Below are positions 49,734 through 59,615 of a stretch of DNA of 64,000 bases, piece by piece; the first letter of the stretch is position 1; the number at the start of each line of letters is the position of its first letter. The stretch covers positions 248,001-312,000 of the forward strand of contig JAQTZE010000001.1 of NCBI GenBank assembly GCA_028687935.1, written 5' to 3'. A program made the position numbers and the translations under genes. The notes beneath the pieces are model-generated. The model did not search any database, had not been told where the DNA came from, and saw only the letters and a program-made list of their open reading frames with translations. This DNA comes from Sulfurimonas sp. (GTDB lineage: Bacteria > Campylobacterota > Campylobacteria > Campylobacterales > Sulfurimonadaceae).

Positions 49734-51968
49734 TTGAAAGAGACTCTATTTATCATATTTTTTGGTGTTCTAATATATCTTGGTGCGGCTACTATTTTTG
49801 GCGAAAGTGCACTTATGGGCAGTTACGGTTCAGTTTTTGCGGAGTATAATCATAGATACTTCGGTTACATCTCTTATGTTTACATTTTTGCTTTCTTATT
49901 TCCACTCTATTTTGCCTATAAAGAGAGTAGTTTTGACTTTAGAAAAGCAGAAGTTTCACTCGCAGTTTTACTCTTACTATTCTCTACAATTCTTGCACAA
50001 GCTCTCCTTGTTACAGATGATTTTCGAGGAAAAATCGGTGCAGATTTTGTTGATTTTCTCTCTCCGTTTATAGGTGTTTTTGGTCTTTGGATCTTTTGGT
50101 TTATTATTACACTTGTTTCTGTTGTCATCATCTTAGATAGAAGCAGTTCTGAGCTGGCTAAAATTGGTGCAGAGTTTATGAAAAGATTCGTACCGAGCAA
50201 AGATCTCTTTAGTTTCGCCTCAGCTACTACTCAGACAACTTCCAAAGAAACGCCAGCAAAAAAGAGAGAAGTTGCTAAAAAAGAAGAAACACTCAAAGTT
50301 GAAACTCCAAAAGTAGAAAAAAAACTTCCTCAAGCCACACTTTTTGAAGAAGAGATAGATAAGCCTTCTTATCTGAGAAATGAAGAATTTCAGGCACAAG
50401 ATGATACACCGGATATACTCGAAGCGCCCGAGGAGTACAAAGAAGAGAAAAAGCAGACTATTATTGAGCTTGCAGCAAAAGTTAAAGAGCAGAAAAACGC
50501 AATCATCATTGATGAGCTTGAGGAAAACGCGAAGCTTCTTGAGGGGATAGAAAAAGGGGAAGTTGAAAAGCCTAAAAACTTCACACTTCCTTCTGTTGAT
50601 TTTTTGCAAGTACCTGATGCGACTTCACACAGTGTAGATGAAAATGAGGTAGATGATAAGATACGTTACCTTATCGAGAAGCTTGCGCACTTCAAAATAG
50701 AGGGTGATGTCGTCCGTACTTATGCGGGTCCTGTAGTCTCTACTTTTGAGTTTAAGCCTGCTGCAAATGTCAAAGTAAGTAAGATATTAAATCTTCAAGA
50801 TGACCTTGCAATGGCGCTCTCAGCGGAAACTATCCGTATACAAGCACCGATTCCGGGAAAAGATGTTGTAGGGATAGAGATACCAAATGACACTGTGGAT
50901 ACTATTTTCTTAAGAGATTTACTTGATTCAAAACTTTTCAAGGAATCAAAATCACCACTCACACTTGCTCTGGGCAAAGATATCGTCGGCAAGCCATTTA
51001 TTACTGACCTTAAAAAGCTGCCGCATTTACTTATCGCAGGGACAACGGGAAGTGGCAAGAGTGTGGGGATAAACGCAATGATTCTTTCACTTTTATATAA
51101 AAACTCTCCCGATCAGTTGAGACTGCTCATGATAGATCCTAAGATGCTTGAGTTTTCTATATATAATGATATTCCACATCTTCTTACTCCCGTAATCACC
51201 AAGCCTAAGCAAGCGATAGTTGCCCTTGCAAATATGGTGATGGAGATGGAACGCAGATACGAACTTATGAGTCTCACACGAACGAAAAATATAGAAAACT
51301 ACAATGAAAAAGTAAAACGTGAGGGCGGCGATCATCTGCCATATATCGTTGTTATCATCGATGAGCTTGCTGACTTGATGATGACAAGTGGTAAAGAAGT
51401 GGAGCATTCTATTGGCCGTTTGGCTCAGATGGCAAGAGCTTCTGGTATACACCTTATCGTAGCAACACAGCGTCCTTCTGTGGACGTCGTCACAGGTCTT
51501 ATCAAAGCAAATCTTCCTTCACGTATCTCTTATAGAGTAGGGCAAAAAGTTGACTCGAAGATTATTCTTGATCAACAAGGTGCAGAATCACTTTTGGGTC
51601 GCGGTGATATGCTCTTCACGCCTCCCGGTGCTACAGGTCTTGTGCGTTTACATGCTCCATGGAGTACAGAAGAGGAGATAGAAAAAATCGTTGACTTTAT
51701 CAAAGATCAAAGAGGCCCTAACTATGACAAAAGTTTCCTCATAGAAGAGAGTGATGAAATGGGTTCTTCAAGAGAAGTATACGAAGAGCTTGATCCGCTT
51801 TATAATGAAGCAAGAAGCGTCATCCTATCTGATCGTAAAACATCTATCTCCTATTTGCAGAGAAAACTCCAGATAGGCTATAACCGCTCAGCAAGAGTTA
51901 TAGAACAGCTTGAGGCTGAAGGTGTTCTCTCTTCTCCAAACAGTAAAGGGATGCGCGAAATTCTCTAA
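49734..51968 (+). CDS. ftsK: DNA translocase FtsK
   Basis: 744 residues from TTG at 49734 (AAGG eight bases upstream); an earlier TTG at 49683 overlaps the sigma-54-like site and is less likely. Four membrane helices fill the first ~150 residues. A charged Lys/Glu-rich linker (~165-290) follows, then the RecA-like motor with Walker A IAGTTGSGKSVGINAM (~437) and IVVIIDELADLM Walker B, and the C-terminal gamma winged helix (TSISYLQRKLQIGYNRSARV). It pumps DNA toward dif at division. The next gene overlaps its stop by one base. Confidence 0.94.
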   Translation: MKETLFIIFFGVLIYLGAATIFGESALMGSYGSVFAEYNHRYFGYISYVYIFAFLFPLYFAYKESSFDFRKAEVSLAVLLLLFSTILAQALLVTDDFRGKIGADFVDFLSPFIGVFGLWIFWFIITLVSVVIILDRSSSELAKIGAEFMKRFVPSKDLFSFASATTQTTSKETPAKKREVAKKEETLKVETPKVEKKLPQATLFEEEIDKPSYLRNEEFQAQDDTPDILEAPEEYKEEKKQTIIELAAKVKEQKNAIIIDELEENAKLLEGIEKGEVEKPKNFTLPSVDFLQVPDATSHSVDENEVDDKIRYLIEKLAHFKIEGDVVRTYAGPVVSTFEFKPAANVKVSKILNLQDDLAMALSAETIRIQAPIPGKDVVGIEIPNDTVDTIFLRDLLDSKLFKESKSPLTLALGKDIVGKPFITDLKKLPHLLIAGTTGSGKSVGINAMILSLLYKNSPDQLRLLMIDPKMLEFSIYNDIPHLLTPVITKPKQAIVALANMVMEMERRYELMSLTRTKNIENYNEKVKREGGDHLPYIVVIIDELADLMMTSGKEVEHSIGRLAQMARASGIHLIVATQRPSVDVVTGLIKANLPSRISYRVGQKVDSKIILDQQGAESLLGRGDMLFTPPGATGLVRLHAPWSTEEEIEKIVDFIKDQRGPNYDKSFLIEESDEMGSSREVYEELDPLYNEARSVILSDRKTSISYLQRKLQIGYNRSARVIEQLEAEGVLSSPNSKGMREIL

Positions 51969-52360
51969 TGAGTAAGCCTCTCTTTCTCTTCACACAACTT
52001 GCAAACTCCTACCGCGTTCATGTGCAAAATCTCGAATCTCTTACAGTTATGCAGATTCAAGAGATTGAGTCTTTTGTCAAACAAAGAAAAGGTATTTTTG
52101 ATTTTGTAAACTATACTTTTACCATCCAAAAAAGAGTTGAATTTTATGAATTTGTATCGCTACTGCAACATCTTGGTATGGATGTCATCTGGAAAGAAAA
52201 CAACATCATTCAAGAAGATAAACCAAGAATAAGTTTTGGTCAATACAAAGGAATGTGTTACTTTGAGTTGCCTGACACCTATCTACTTTGGCTCTCAAAC
52301 AACTATAGAGGTGTAGAAAAAGAGATAATTACCCAAGAGTTACAAAGAAGAAAACTCTAA
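51968..52360 (+). CDS. DUF3820-like small protein
   Basis: 130 residues, overlapping the ftsK stop by one base. The C-terminal ~45 residues read ISFGQYKGMCYFELPDTYLLWL and match the DUF3820 pattern (FGKYKG...LPxxYLLWL). The N-terminal ~85 residues are not recognised. The function is unknown. Co-transcription with ftsK is likely. Confidence 0.65.
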   Translation: MSKPLFLFTQLANSYRVHVQNLESLTVMQIQEIESFVKQRKGIFDFVNYTFTIQKRVEFYEFVSLLQHLGMDVIWKENNIIQEDKPRISFGQYKGMCYFELPDTYLLWLSNNYRGVEKEIITQELQRRKL

Positions 52361-52361
52361 A

Positions 52362-52422
52362 GTGTTACGTATATCTACATATTTTTCATAAAATATAGAT
52401 ATTGTGTAGAGTTTAGTAACAC
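52362..52422. terminator. Large nested inverted repeat between the ftsK operon and acnB
   Basis: Outer arms GTGTTAC (52362-52368) and GTAACAC (52416-52422) enclose ATATCT-AC-ATATTTT, loop TCAT, AAAATAT-AGATAT (52371-52402). A second possible pairing is TCTACA with TGTAGA. It ends about 28 bases before the acnB -10. No U-run follows, so it may be a terminator or an acnB control element. Confidence 0.5.
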
Positions 52423-52449
52423 ACTAAAAATCATTGCCTTTCTATTGGA

Positions 52450-52455
52450 TATAAT
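52450..52455 (+). promoter_or_regulatory. -10 element for acnB
   Basis: TTGGATATAATTTTC with TATAAT, 29 bases upstream of the acnB ATG; AGGAAG Shine-Dalgarno present. Confidence 0.6.
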
Positions 52456-52483
52456 TTTCTAAATTTAATATACAGGAAGAATT

Positions 52484-55075
52484 ATGGCATTTATTGAAGA
52501 ATATAAAGCACATACGCACGAGAGAGAAACGCTTGGTGTACCTCCATTACCACTTACAGCTGAGCAAACTGCTGCATTAGTTGAGATGATCAAAGCGGGC
52601 GAAGGCGATATGGCTCAAAATATCGACCTCATTACTAACCGTGTATCACCTGGTGTTGATGACGCTGCATATGTAAAAGCTGCGTTTTTAAATGATGTTG
52701 CAAATGAAAACATTACTGTATCTGCAATCGCTCCTGAACAAGCTGTCGCTATCATGGGCATGATGCTTGGTGGTTACAATGTGAAACCAATAATCGATAC
52801 GCTTAGCTCAAAAAATGATAAAGTTGTAGCTGCTGCAATTGAAGCACTTTCTCATACTTTACTTGTATATGATGCGTTTAATGATGTAGAAGAACTTCAC
52901 AAAGCAGGAAACGCAGCGGCTACTGAAGTTATGACTTCATGGGCAAACGCAGAGTGGTTTACAAGCAAGCCAGAACTCGCAAAAGAGATGACGCTTACTG
53001 TGTATAAAGTTCCTGGTGAAACAAATACAGATGACCTCTCTCCAGCATCTGAGGCATTTACTCGTTCAGATATTCCTTTGCATGCAAACTCTATGCTTCA
53101 ATCAAAAATGCAAGATCCATTGACGACTATCGCACAACTTAAAGAGTTAGGTCATCCTATCGCTTATGTTGGTGATGTTGTTGGGACTGGTTCTTCAAGA
53201 AAATCAGGTGTAAACTCTGTACAATGGCACATGGGTGAAGATATCCCAGGTGTTCCAAATAAACGTACTGGCGGTGTTGTTATTGGTAACATTATTGCTC
53301 CAATTTTCTTCGCAACATGTGAAGATTCAGGTGCTCTACCACTAGAGATGGATGTTTCTGCGATGGAAACTGGTGATGTTGTTACTTTGTATCCTTATAA
53401 AGGTGAAGCACACAAAGATGGAAAATGTATCGCTACATTTAAACTCAATCCAAATACTATTACTGATGAAGTTAGAGCAGGTGGTCGTATTCCACTTATT
53501 ATCGGTCGTGGTTTAACTACAAAGGCTCGTGGTGTTCTTGGTATGGGTGCAACTGATACATTCTTAACTGCTGAACAGCCTGCTGATTCTGGTAAAGGCT
53601 TCACGCTTGCACAAAAAATGGTTGGTCGTGCTTGTGGTATGGACGGTGTACGTCCAGGTATGTATGTTGAGCCAGTAACTACAACAGTTGGTTCTCAAGA
53701 TACAACTGGTCCAATGACAAGAGATGAGATCAAAGAGCTTGCAGCACTTGGTTTCTCAGCTGATTTAGTTATGCAGTCTTTCTGTCATACAGCAGCATAT
53801 CCAAAACCATCAGATGTTACGATGCATCACACATTACCAGACTTTATCTCTAACCGTTCAGGTGTAGCACTTCGTCCAGGTGATGGTGTTATCCACTCAT
53901 GGTTAAACCGTTTGACTCTTCCTGATACTGTAGGAACTGGTGCGGATTCACATACACGTTTCCCTATTGGTATCTCATTCCCAGGTGGTTCAGGTATTGT
54001 TGCGTTTGCTGGTGTTACAGGTTCTATGCCACTTACTATGCCAGAATCAGTACTTGTACGTTTCAAAGGTGAATTACAACCAGGTATCACACTCCGTGAC
54101 CTCGTAAACGCAATCCCTTACTATGCGATTCAAGAGGGCTTATTGACTGTTGAGAAAAAAGGAAAGAAAAACATCTTTAACGGACGTATTTTAGAGATCG
54201 AAGGTCTTCCAAATCTTAAAGCTGAACAAGCGTTTGAGCTCTCTGATGCATCTGCTGAGCGTTCTGCTGCTGCATGTACAGTACTTTTAAATGAAGCACC
54301 AGTTGTTGAATACCTCAAATCAAACATTACGCTTATCGAAGCGATGATCAAAGATGGTTATTCTGATTCTCGCACATTGCAACGTCGTGCAGAGAAGATG
54401 AAAGAGTGGGTTGCTTCTCCTTCACTTATGCAGCCAGATGCTGATGCAGAATATGCAGCAGTAATCGAAATCGATTTGAATGATATTACAGAGCCTATTT
54501 TAGCTTGTCCAAATGATCCAGATAATGTGAAGCTTTTAAGTGAAGTTGCTGGTGAAAAAATCGATGAAGTATTTCTTGGCTCATGTATGACAAATATCGG
54601 TCACTACCGTGCAGCTGGTGAAGTTATGCGTGGTGAAGGTAAAGTTGCAGTAGAAAAATTCTGGATAGTACCGCCAACTCGTATGGATGAGCAACAACTT
54701 ATCAATGAAGGTTACTATGAAGTATTTAAAGCTATCCAAGCACAAACTGAAGTTCCAGGATGTTCACTTTGTATGGGTAATCAAGCAAGCTCACGTGTAG
54801 GTGCGACAGTATTTTCAACATCGACTCGTAACTTCGATAACCGTCTTGGAAAAGACACTCAGGTATTCTTAGGTTCTGCAGAGCTTGCGGCAGTCTGCTC
54901 TAAATTAGGACGTATTCCAACAGTTGCAGAGTATATGGATATAGTTCCTGCGAAACTTGCAGGCAAAGAAGCGAATGTTTATAAATACCTCAACTTCAAT
55001 GAAATTAGTAATTACAATCTTGAGTCACGTAGTGTTGCTGAAGAAAAATATGGTGTAACTATCAAAGCTGTATAG
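52484..55075 (+). CDS. acnB: Aconitate hydratase B / 2-methylisocitrate dehydratase
   Basis: 863 residues, normal for AcnB. The N-terminal HEAT-like domain is present, followed by the swivel domain with [17 protein letters not shown] and [20 protein letters not shown], then domains 1-3 with GADSHTRFP and the 4Fe-4S cysteines in [16 protein letters not shown] and [11 protein letters not shown]. It interconverts citrate and isocitrate in the (reductive) TCA cycle and can act as an RNA-binding regulator when the cluster is lost, as known for AcnB. icd lies at the right end of the window. Confidence 0.97.
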   Translation: MAFIEEYKAHTHERETLGVPPLPLTAEQTAALVEMIKAGEGDMAQNIDLITNRVSPGVDDAAYVKAAFLNDVANENITVSAIAPEQAVAIMGMMLGGYNVKPIIDTLSSKNDKVVAAAIEALSHTLLVYDAFNDVEELHKAGNAAATEVMTSWANAEWFTSKPELAKEMTLTVYKVPGETNTDDLSPASEAFTRSDIPLHANSMLQSKMQDPLTTIAQLKELGHPIAYVGDVVGTGSSRKSGVNSVQWHMGEDIPGVPNKRTGGVVIGNIIAPIFFATCEDSGALPLEMDVSAMETGDVVTLYPYKGEAHKDGKCIATFKLNPNTITDEVRAGGRIPLIIGRGLTTKARGVLGMGATDTFLTAEQPADSGKGFTLAQKMVGRACGMDGVRPGMYVEPVTTTVGSQDTTGPMTRDEIKELAALGFSADLVMQSFCHTAAYPKPSDVTMHHTLPDFISNRSGVALRPGDGVIHSWLNRLTLPDTVGTGADSHTRFPIGISFPGGSGIVAFAGVTGSMPLTMPESVLVRFKGELQPGITLRDLVNAIPYYAIQEGLLTVEKKGKKNIFNGRILEIEGLPNLKAEQAFELSDASAERSAAACTVLLNEAPVVEYLKSNITLIEAMIKDGYSDSRTLQRRAEKMKEWVASPSLMQPDADAEYAAVIEIDLNDITEPILACPNDPDNVKLLSEVAGEKIDEVFLGSCMTNIGHYRAAGEVMRGEGKVAVEKFWIVPPTRMDEQQLINEGYYEVFKAIQAQTEVPGCSLCMGNQASSRVGATVFSTSTRNFDNRLGKDTQVFLGSAELAAVCSKLGRIPTVAEYMDIVPAKLAGKEANVYKYLNFNEISNYNLESRSVAEEKYGVTIKAV

Positions 55076-55082
55076 TCATTCC

Positions 55083-55110
55083 TTGCTTGCCGGAGAACTC
55101 CGGTAAGCAA
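55083..55110. terminator. Bidirectional hairpin between acnB and lolA
   Basis: TTGCTTGCCGGAG-AA-CTCCGGTAAGCAA, 13 pairs with one G-T, in the 50-base convergent gap. No long U-run on either side. Confidence 0.8.
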
Positions 55111-55125
55111 AATCCACCTCTTTTC

Positions 55126-55641
55126 TTATTCTCTTATCACATCATAATCAGCAGGTAAAATCGGCTCAAAAGTATCTTTACTTATCGCTGCGTTTTGTAT
55201 CTGTCTTGTAAAAACAATCTTTATTTTATTTTCAAATTCATCTTGGTAAGAGATAGATTCTATAATGTCTCCCTTTGTTGTGATATCAAAGAGTGTATCT
55301 TGATAGGAAGTTTGATATCTATTCTCTTTGATCTTTTTCGCCTTACTAATCATATGAAAAAAATCAAAATTAGAATCAACTTTTCGTATAATCACCTGCT
55401 CAATCTCTGGTTCTATGATTGTGATGCTTTGTGGTGACATATAAACATCTTTTTGTACAGGTTTAGTATATTTCCATAGCGCATTTTGTGGCTTAAGAGC
55501 CGTGACTTTGCCGCTATAGTTGAGAACTTTATTTTTTTCATCCGTTACACTTTGGATGAAGTCCGCCTCAAACGAGTTGATATTTTCGATAGAAGCAAAA
55601 CTCAAAGAGAAGAGGGCAAAAGGCAGTAATATATAGCGCAT
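55126..55641 (-). CDS. lolA: Outer-membrane lipoprotein carrier LolA
   Basis: 171 residues with a short signal (LLPFALFSLSFASI). Mature start ENINSFEADFIQSVTDEKNK, then LNYSGKVTALKPQNALWKYTKPVQKDVYMSPQ in the characteristic LolA order (split for length). It ferries lipoproteins across the periplasm. It is divergent from secA and near a LolC/E-type permease, matching an envelope-export neighbourhood that I recall in Campylobacter. Confidence 0.85.
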   Translation of the reverse strand: MRYILLPFALFSLSFASIENINSFEADFIQSVTDEKNKVLNYSGKVTALKPQNALWKYTKPVQKDVYMSPQSITIIEPEIEQVIIRKVDSNFDFFHMISKAKKIKENRYQTSYQDTLFDITTKGDIIESISYQDEFENKIKIVFTRQIQNAAISKDTFEPILPADYDVIRE

Positions 55642-55756
55642 ATGTTTCCTTGTATTTTAAAAAAATTATATCTCATGGGCTGTTTACATATTGTTTAATA
55701 TGATTTATAAATGAAATCATTATTCTCTCTTATGCCTACTATTATTTTTACTGTGC

Positions 55757-55762
55757 TAAAAT
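55757..55762 (+). promoter_or_regulatory. Extended -10 element for secA
   Basis: CTGTGCTAAAATAGC: TGC followed by TAAAAT, about 60 bases upstream of secA. A second candidate, TATAAT at 55785-55790, lies within the inverted repeat. Confidence 0.5.
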
Positions 55763-55781
55763 AGCAACAATTTCAAGTGTT

Positions 55782-55803
55782 ACTATATAATTTACTATAT
55801 AGT
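55782..55803 (+). repeat. Inverted and direct repeat in the secA leader
   Basis: ACTATATA-ATTTAC-TATATAGT, a perfect 8-bp hairpin, also a tandem copy of TTACTATATA. It ends 11 bases before the AAGG Shine-Dalgarno of secA. Confidence 0.6.
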
Positions 55804-55822
55804 AGCCACAATAAGGTTGCGA

Positions 55823-58408
55823 ATGCTACAAGCATTAATGGGTAAGGTCTTTGGAACATCAAATGATCGAGAGCTAAAACGATATTTTAAAAGAGTAAAA
55901 AATATAAATGCGCTAGAGGAGAGATACTCTTCTTTGAGTGACGAAGCACTTCAGGCTGCGTTTTTAACACTAAAACAGAGTGTAATCAATAAAGAAAAAA
56001 CATTAGATGATGTTTTGGAAGATTCTTTTGCAATTACAAGAGAAGCAGGGAAAAGAGTCCTTGGAATGCGACACTTCGATGTACAACTTGTCGGTGGTAT
56101 GGTACTTCATGAAGGCAGAATTGCTGAGATGAAGACAGGTGAGGGTAAAACATTAGTTGCAACCTTACCAATAGTGCTAAACGCAATGCAAGGCAAAGGT
56201 GTGCATCTTGTCACAGTCAATGATTATCTTGCTTCAAGAGATGCAAACGATATGGGTAAGCTCTATAACTTTCTTGGTTATAGTGTAGGTACTATTCTTG
56301 AAGATATGCATGATGCAGCTCAAAAACGTGAAGCTTATGGTTGTGACATTACCTATGGAACAAACAACGAATTTGGTTTTGATTATCTAAGAGATAATAT
56401 GAGCTATTCACGCGATAATATGGCGCAAAGAGAACATCACTTCGTTATCGTCGATGAAGTCGATTCTATTCTTATAGATGAGGCAAGAACACCGCTTATC
56501 ATCTCAGGTCCGACCAATAGAGCGATGCAAGACTTTGCAGATGCAAACAATATAGCACTACAACTTACAAAAGATGAACACTTTACTGTAGATGAAAAAG
56601 ATAAAGTTGTTTTGATCACGGAAGATGGTATCACAAAAGCAGAAGAACTTTTCAAAGTTGAAAATCTCTACAGCGCAGAAAATCCATCTCTTCCACACGT
56701 ACTCGATCAAGCGCTCAAAGCAAACTATCTTTTTACAAATGATGTAGATTATGTTGTAAGAAATGGTGAAGTTGTCATCGTAGATGAGTTTACAGGCAGA
56801 CTCAGTGAAGGCAGACGTTTTTCAGAAGGTCTTCATCAAGCGCTTGAAGCAAAAGAGGGCGTTTCTATTAAAGAAGAGACACAGACACTTGCAGATATTA
56901 CATTCCAAAATTACTTTAGAATGTATGACAAACTTGCAGGTATGACGGGTACTGCTGAAACGGAAGCTACGGAATTTGCTCAGATATATAGCCTTGACGT
57001 TGTCTCTATACCGACAAATATTCCTATCACTCGTGCAGACTTAAATGACCTTATCTATAAAACGGAAGTAGAAAAATTTACTGCTGTTATTGAAACAATC
57101 AAAAAACTCTCACAAACGGGACAGCCAGTTCTTATTGGTACTGCATCGATTGAAAAATCAGAACTGCTGCATACTTTTCTCAAAAAAGAGAAAATTGCAC
57201 ACACAGTCCTAAACGCAAAGAACCACGAACAAGAGGGTGAAATCATCAAAAATGCAGGTGTGAAAGGCGCTGTAACAATAGCTACAAACATGGCTGGACG
57301 TGGTGTTGATATCAAGGTAAGTGAAGAAGTCAAAGCTCTTGGCGGTCTCTATATCATCGGAACTGAGAGACATGAAAATCGTCGTATAGATAATCAGCTT
57401 CGTGGGCGTTCAGGAAGACAGGGTGATGCGGGAACTACACAGTTTTATCTTTCACTCGAAGATACACTTCTTCGTATATTCGGTTCAGACAAAATCAAGT
57501 CTATCATGGAGCGACTTGGTGTTGAAGATGGTGAATATATCGAATCAAAAATGGTAACTCGTGCTGTTGAAAAAGCGCAGAAAAAAGTTGAAAATATGCA
57601 CTACGAAGGTAGAAAGCATATCGTTGAATACGATGATGTTGCAAATGAGCAAAGAAAAATCGTATACAAGTTCAGAAATCAGCTTCTTAGTAAAGAGTTT
57701 GATATTGCTTCAAAAATTAATGACATCAGAAATGATTATGTCAAAAATATCCTTCTTTTAGCAGATATTTTTGATGGTGGAACGCGTGAAGATTTCAACC
57801 TCAAAAAAGTATCAGAGCTGCTTCAAGAACAAATCAACTTTAAACTTGAAAGTGAAGAGTTCGCAAGTTTAGAATATGATGAATTACTCGAAGCACTTGT
57901 AGCAAACCTCAAAGCTTCTTATGATGCAAAAATGGGTGTCTTAGATGATTCTATCCGTCAAGAAATCGAAAAAGAGTTCTATCTCAAAGAGCTTGATAGT
58001 GCATGGAGAGAGCATCTTTATGCTATGGATAGCATGAAAACAGGTATCAGACTGCGTGCATACAACCAAAAAGATCCTCTTGTTGAGTATAAAAAAGAGA
58101 GTTTCTCTCTCTTTGGAGATCTTATCAATGAGATCAAGTTTAACACTATTAAAACACTCCATATCATTCAGTTTAGAATGGAATCTGTAGAAGATGAAGC
58201 AAAAAGACTTGCAGCAAAACTTGCAGAAGAAAATAGAAAAAACAATGAAAACATGCATCTCAATCACTCAAGTGAAACAGATGAGCAATATGAAGAGTCT
58301 GTTGATAAAAAAATTGCAAGAAATGATCCTTGTCCATGTGGCAGCGGTTTGAAATATAAACAATGCTGCGGTAAGAGCGGTCCTAAAAAAGGTGCGTTTG
58401 CATCTTGA
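55823..58408 (+). CDS. secA: Preprotein translocase ATPase SecA
   Basis: 861 residues from ATG at 55823 (AAGG six bases upstream); a TTG two codons earlier would be too close to the Shine-Dalgarno. Nucleotide-binding motifs: [62 protein letters not shown] and [10 protein letters not shown]. The C-terminal SecB/lipid-binding zinc tail [15 protein letters not shown] is intact. It drives Sec-dependent export at the inner membrane. The next gene overlaps by 4 bases (TTGA). Confidence 0.98.
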   Translation: MLQALMGKVFGTSNDRELKRYFKRVKNINALEERYSSLSDEALQAAFLTLKQSVINKEKTLDDVLEDSFAITREAGKRVLGMRHFDVQLVGGMVLHEGRIAEMKTGEGKTLVATLPIVLNAMQGKGVHLVTVNDYLASRDANDMGKLYNFLGYSVGTILEDMHDAAQKREAYGCDITYGTNNEFGFDYLRDNMSYSRDNMAQREHHFVIVDEVDSILIDEARTPLIISGPTNRAMQDFADANNIALQLTKDEHFTVDEKDKVVLITEDGITKAEELFKVENLYSAENPSLPHVLDQALKANYLFTNDVDYVVRNGEVVIVDEFTGRLSEGRRFSEGLHQALEAKEGVSIKEETQTLADITFQNYFRMYDKLAGMTGTAETEATEFAQIYSLDVVSIPTNIPITRADLNDLIYKTEVEKFTAVIETIKKLSQTGQPVLIGTASIEKSELLHTFLKKEKIAHTVLNAKNHEQEGEIIKNAGVKGAVTIATNMAGRGVDIKVSEEVKALGGLYIIGTERHENRRIDNQLRGRSGRQGDAGTTQFYLSLEDTLLRIFGSDKIKSIMERLGVEDGEYIESKMVTRAVEKAQKKVENMHYEGRKHIVEYDDVANEQRKIVYKFRNQLLSKEFDIASKINDIRNDYVKNILLLADIFDGGTREDFNLKKVSELLQEQINFKLESEEFASLEYDELLEALVANLKASYDAKMGVLDDSIRQEIEKEFYLKELDSAWREHLYAMDSMKTGIRLRAYNQKDPLVEYKKESFSLFGDLINEIKFNTIKTLHIIQFRMESVEDEAKRLAAKLAEENRKNNENMHLNHSSETDEQYEESVDKKIARNDPCPCGSGLKYKQCCGKSGPKKGAFAS

Positions 58409-59607
58409 AAACATCAATAGTCACTTACCTCGTCAAACGCTTCTTGCGTTTTGACAAAGAACAACCTTTTATCTTTTTATCTGCTTTACTTGCGTTTCTT
58501 GGTATTACACTCGGTGTGATGGTTCTTCTTATTGCTATGGCACTTATGAATGGTTTTGACAAAGAGTTCAAGAAAAAACTTACTATTATGAACTACCCTA
58601 TGACAATCATGCCAAAGTTTTATGGCTCTGTAGATGAATCACTGCTTATCGATCTACAGATACAATTTCCTGATCTCTCTTTTAGTCCTTATATTCAAAC
58701 TGCTATTATGTCTCGTAATGGTTCGAGACTCGAAGGCGGCTATATATTTGGTGTAAACTTCAAAGATGAAGCCAAAGTAAACAGTGTGGTCAGCGAAGGT
58801 CTCAAAGATATTCAGATGGATAAATTTGATGTTTTGATAGGGAAGTCTCTTAAAAATGAGTTTGATCTAGAAGTCGGTGATAAGCTGATGTATCTTTTTA
58901 CCCATCTTGAACCAGGTGGTTTGGCAGTTACACCAAAAATCAAGCGTTTTGAAGTTAAAAGCGTCTTTGATTCAGGTCTCTCTGCTTATGATAAAGCATA
59001 CAGCTACACAACACTCTCTTCACTGCAAGCAGTGCTGGGTATTCCTTCAAATCAATACGATGGAATACATGTTTTTTCTGCGAATCCTGAAGCAGATATC
59101 TTGCGTATAAAAGAGTTTTTACCAGAGACTGTCTCTATTAAAGGATGGTGGGAAGATAATCAGAATTTCTTTGCGGCTTTAGAGCTTGAAAAGACTTCAC
59201 TTTTTATTGTTCTTATGCTCATTATTCTGATCGCATCCATAAATATCATCTCTTCACTTTTGATGACTGTTATGAATAGAAGAGGGGAAATCGCACTTCT
59301 TCTCTCCTTGGGAACAACAACAATTGAGATAAAAAAAGTATTTTTATACCTAGGTATTGTTATCGGAATCGGTGGCATTCTTGCAGGTGTTATCTTGGGC
59401 ATGAGCGGTATGTGGGTTTTGGGCAATTTTGATATTGTATCTCTCCCTAAAGATGTCTATCCAACTTCTACACTTCCTCTAGATCTGAGTCTTTTAGACT
59501 TTTTTCTTATCGTCAGCGGTGCCTTTGTCATCGTTGTCCTCTCTGCTTACTATCCTGCGAAAAAAGCGAGTGAAGTCGATATATTGACAGTCCTAAGAAA
59601 CGAATAG
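58405..59607 (+). CDS. Lipoprotein-releasing ABC permease (LolC/LolE type)
   Basis: 400 residues from TTG overlapping the secA stop. FtsX-fold: an N-terminal membrane helix with the signature [20 protein letters not shown], a ~200-residue periplasmic domain, and three C-terminal helices ([56 protein letters not shown]). The [18 protein letters not shown] end is typical of LolC/LolE. It hands mature lipoproteins to LolA, encoded 3 kb upstream. No lolD ATPase gene is in the window, and one permease may form a homodimer. Confidence 0.87.
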   Translation: MKTSIVTYLVKRFLRFDKEQPFIFLSALLAFLGITLGVMVLLIAMALMNGFDKEFKKKLTIMNYPMTIMPKFYGSVDESLLIDLQIQFPDLSFSPYIQTAIMSRNGSRLEGGYIFGVNFKDEAKVNSVVSEGLKDIQMDKFDVLIGKSLKNEFDLEVGDKLMYLFTHLEPGGLAVTPKIKRFEVKSVFDSGLSAYDKAYSYTTLSSLQAVLGIPSNQYDGIHVFSANPEADILRIKEFLPETVSIKGWWEDNQNFFAALELEKTSLFIVLMLIILIASINIISSLLMTVMNRRGEIALLLSLGTTTIEIKKVFLYLGIVIGIGGILAGVILGMSGMWVLGNFDIVSLPKDVYPTSTLPLDLSLLDFFLIVSGAFVIVVLSAYYPAKKASEVDILTVLRNE

Positions 59608-59615
59608 AATCTCTT

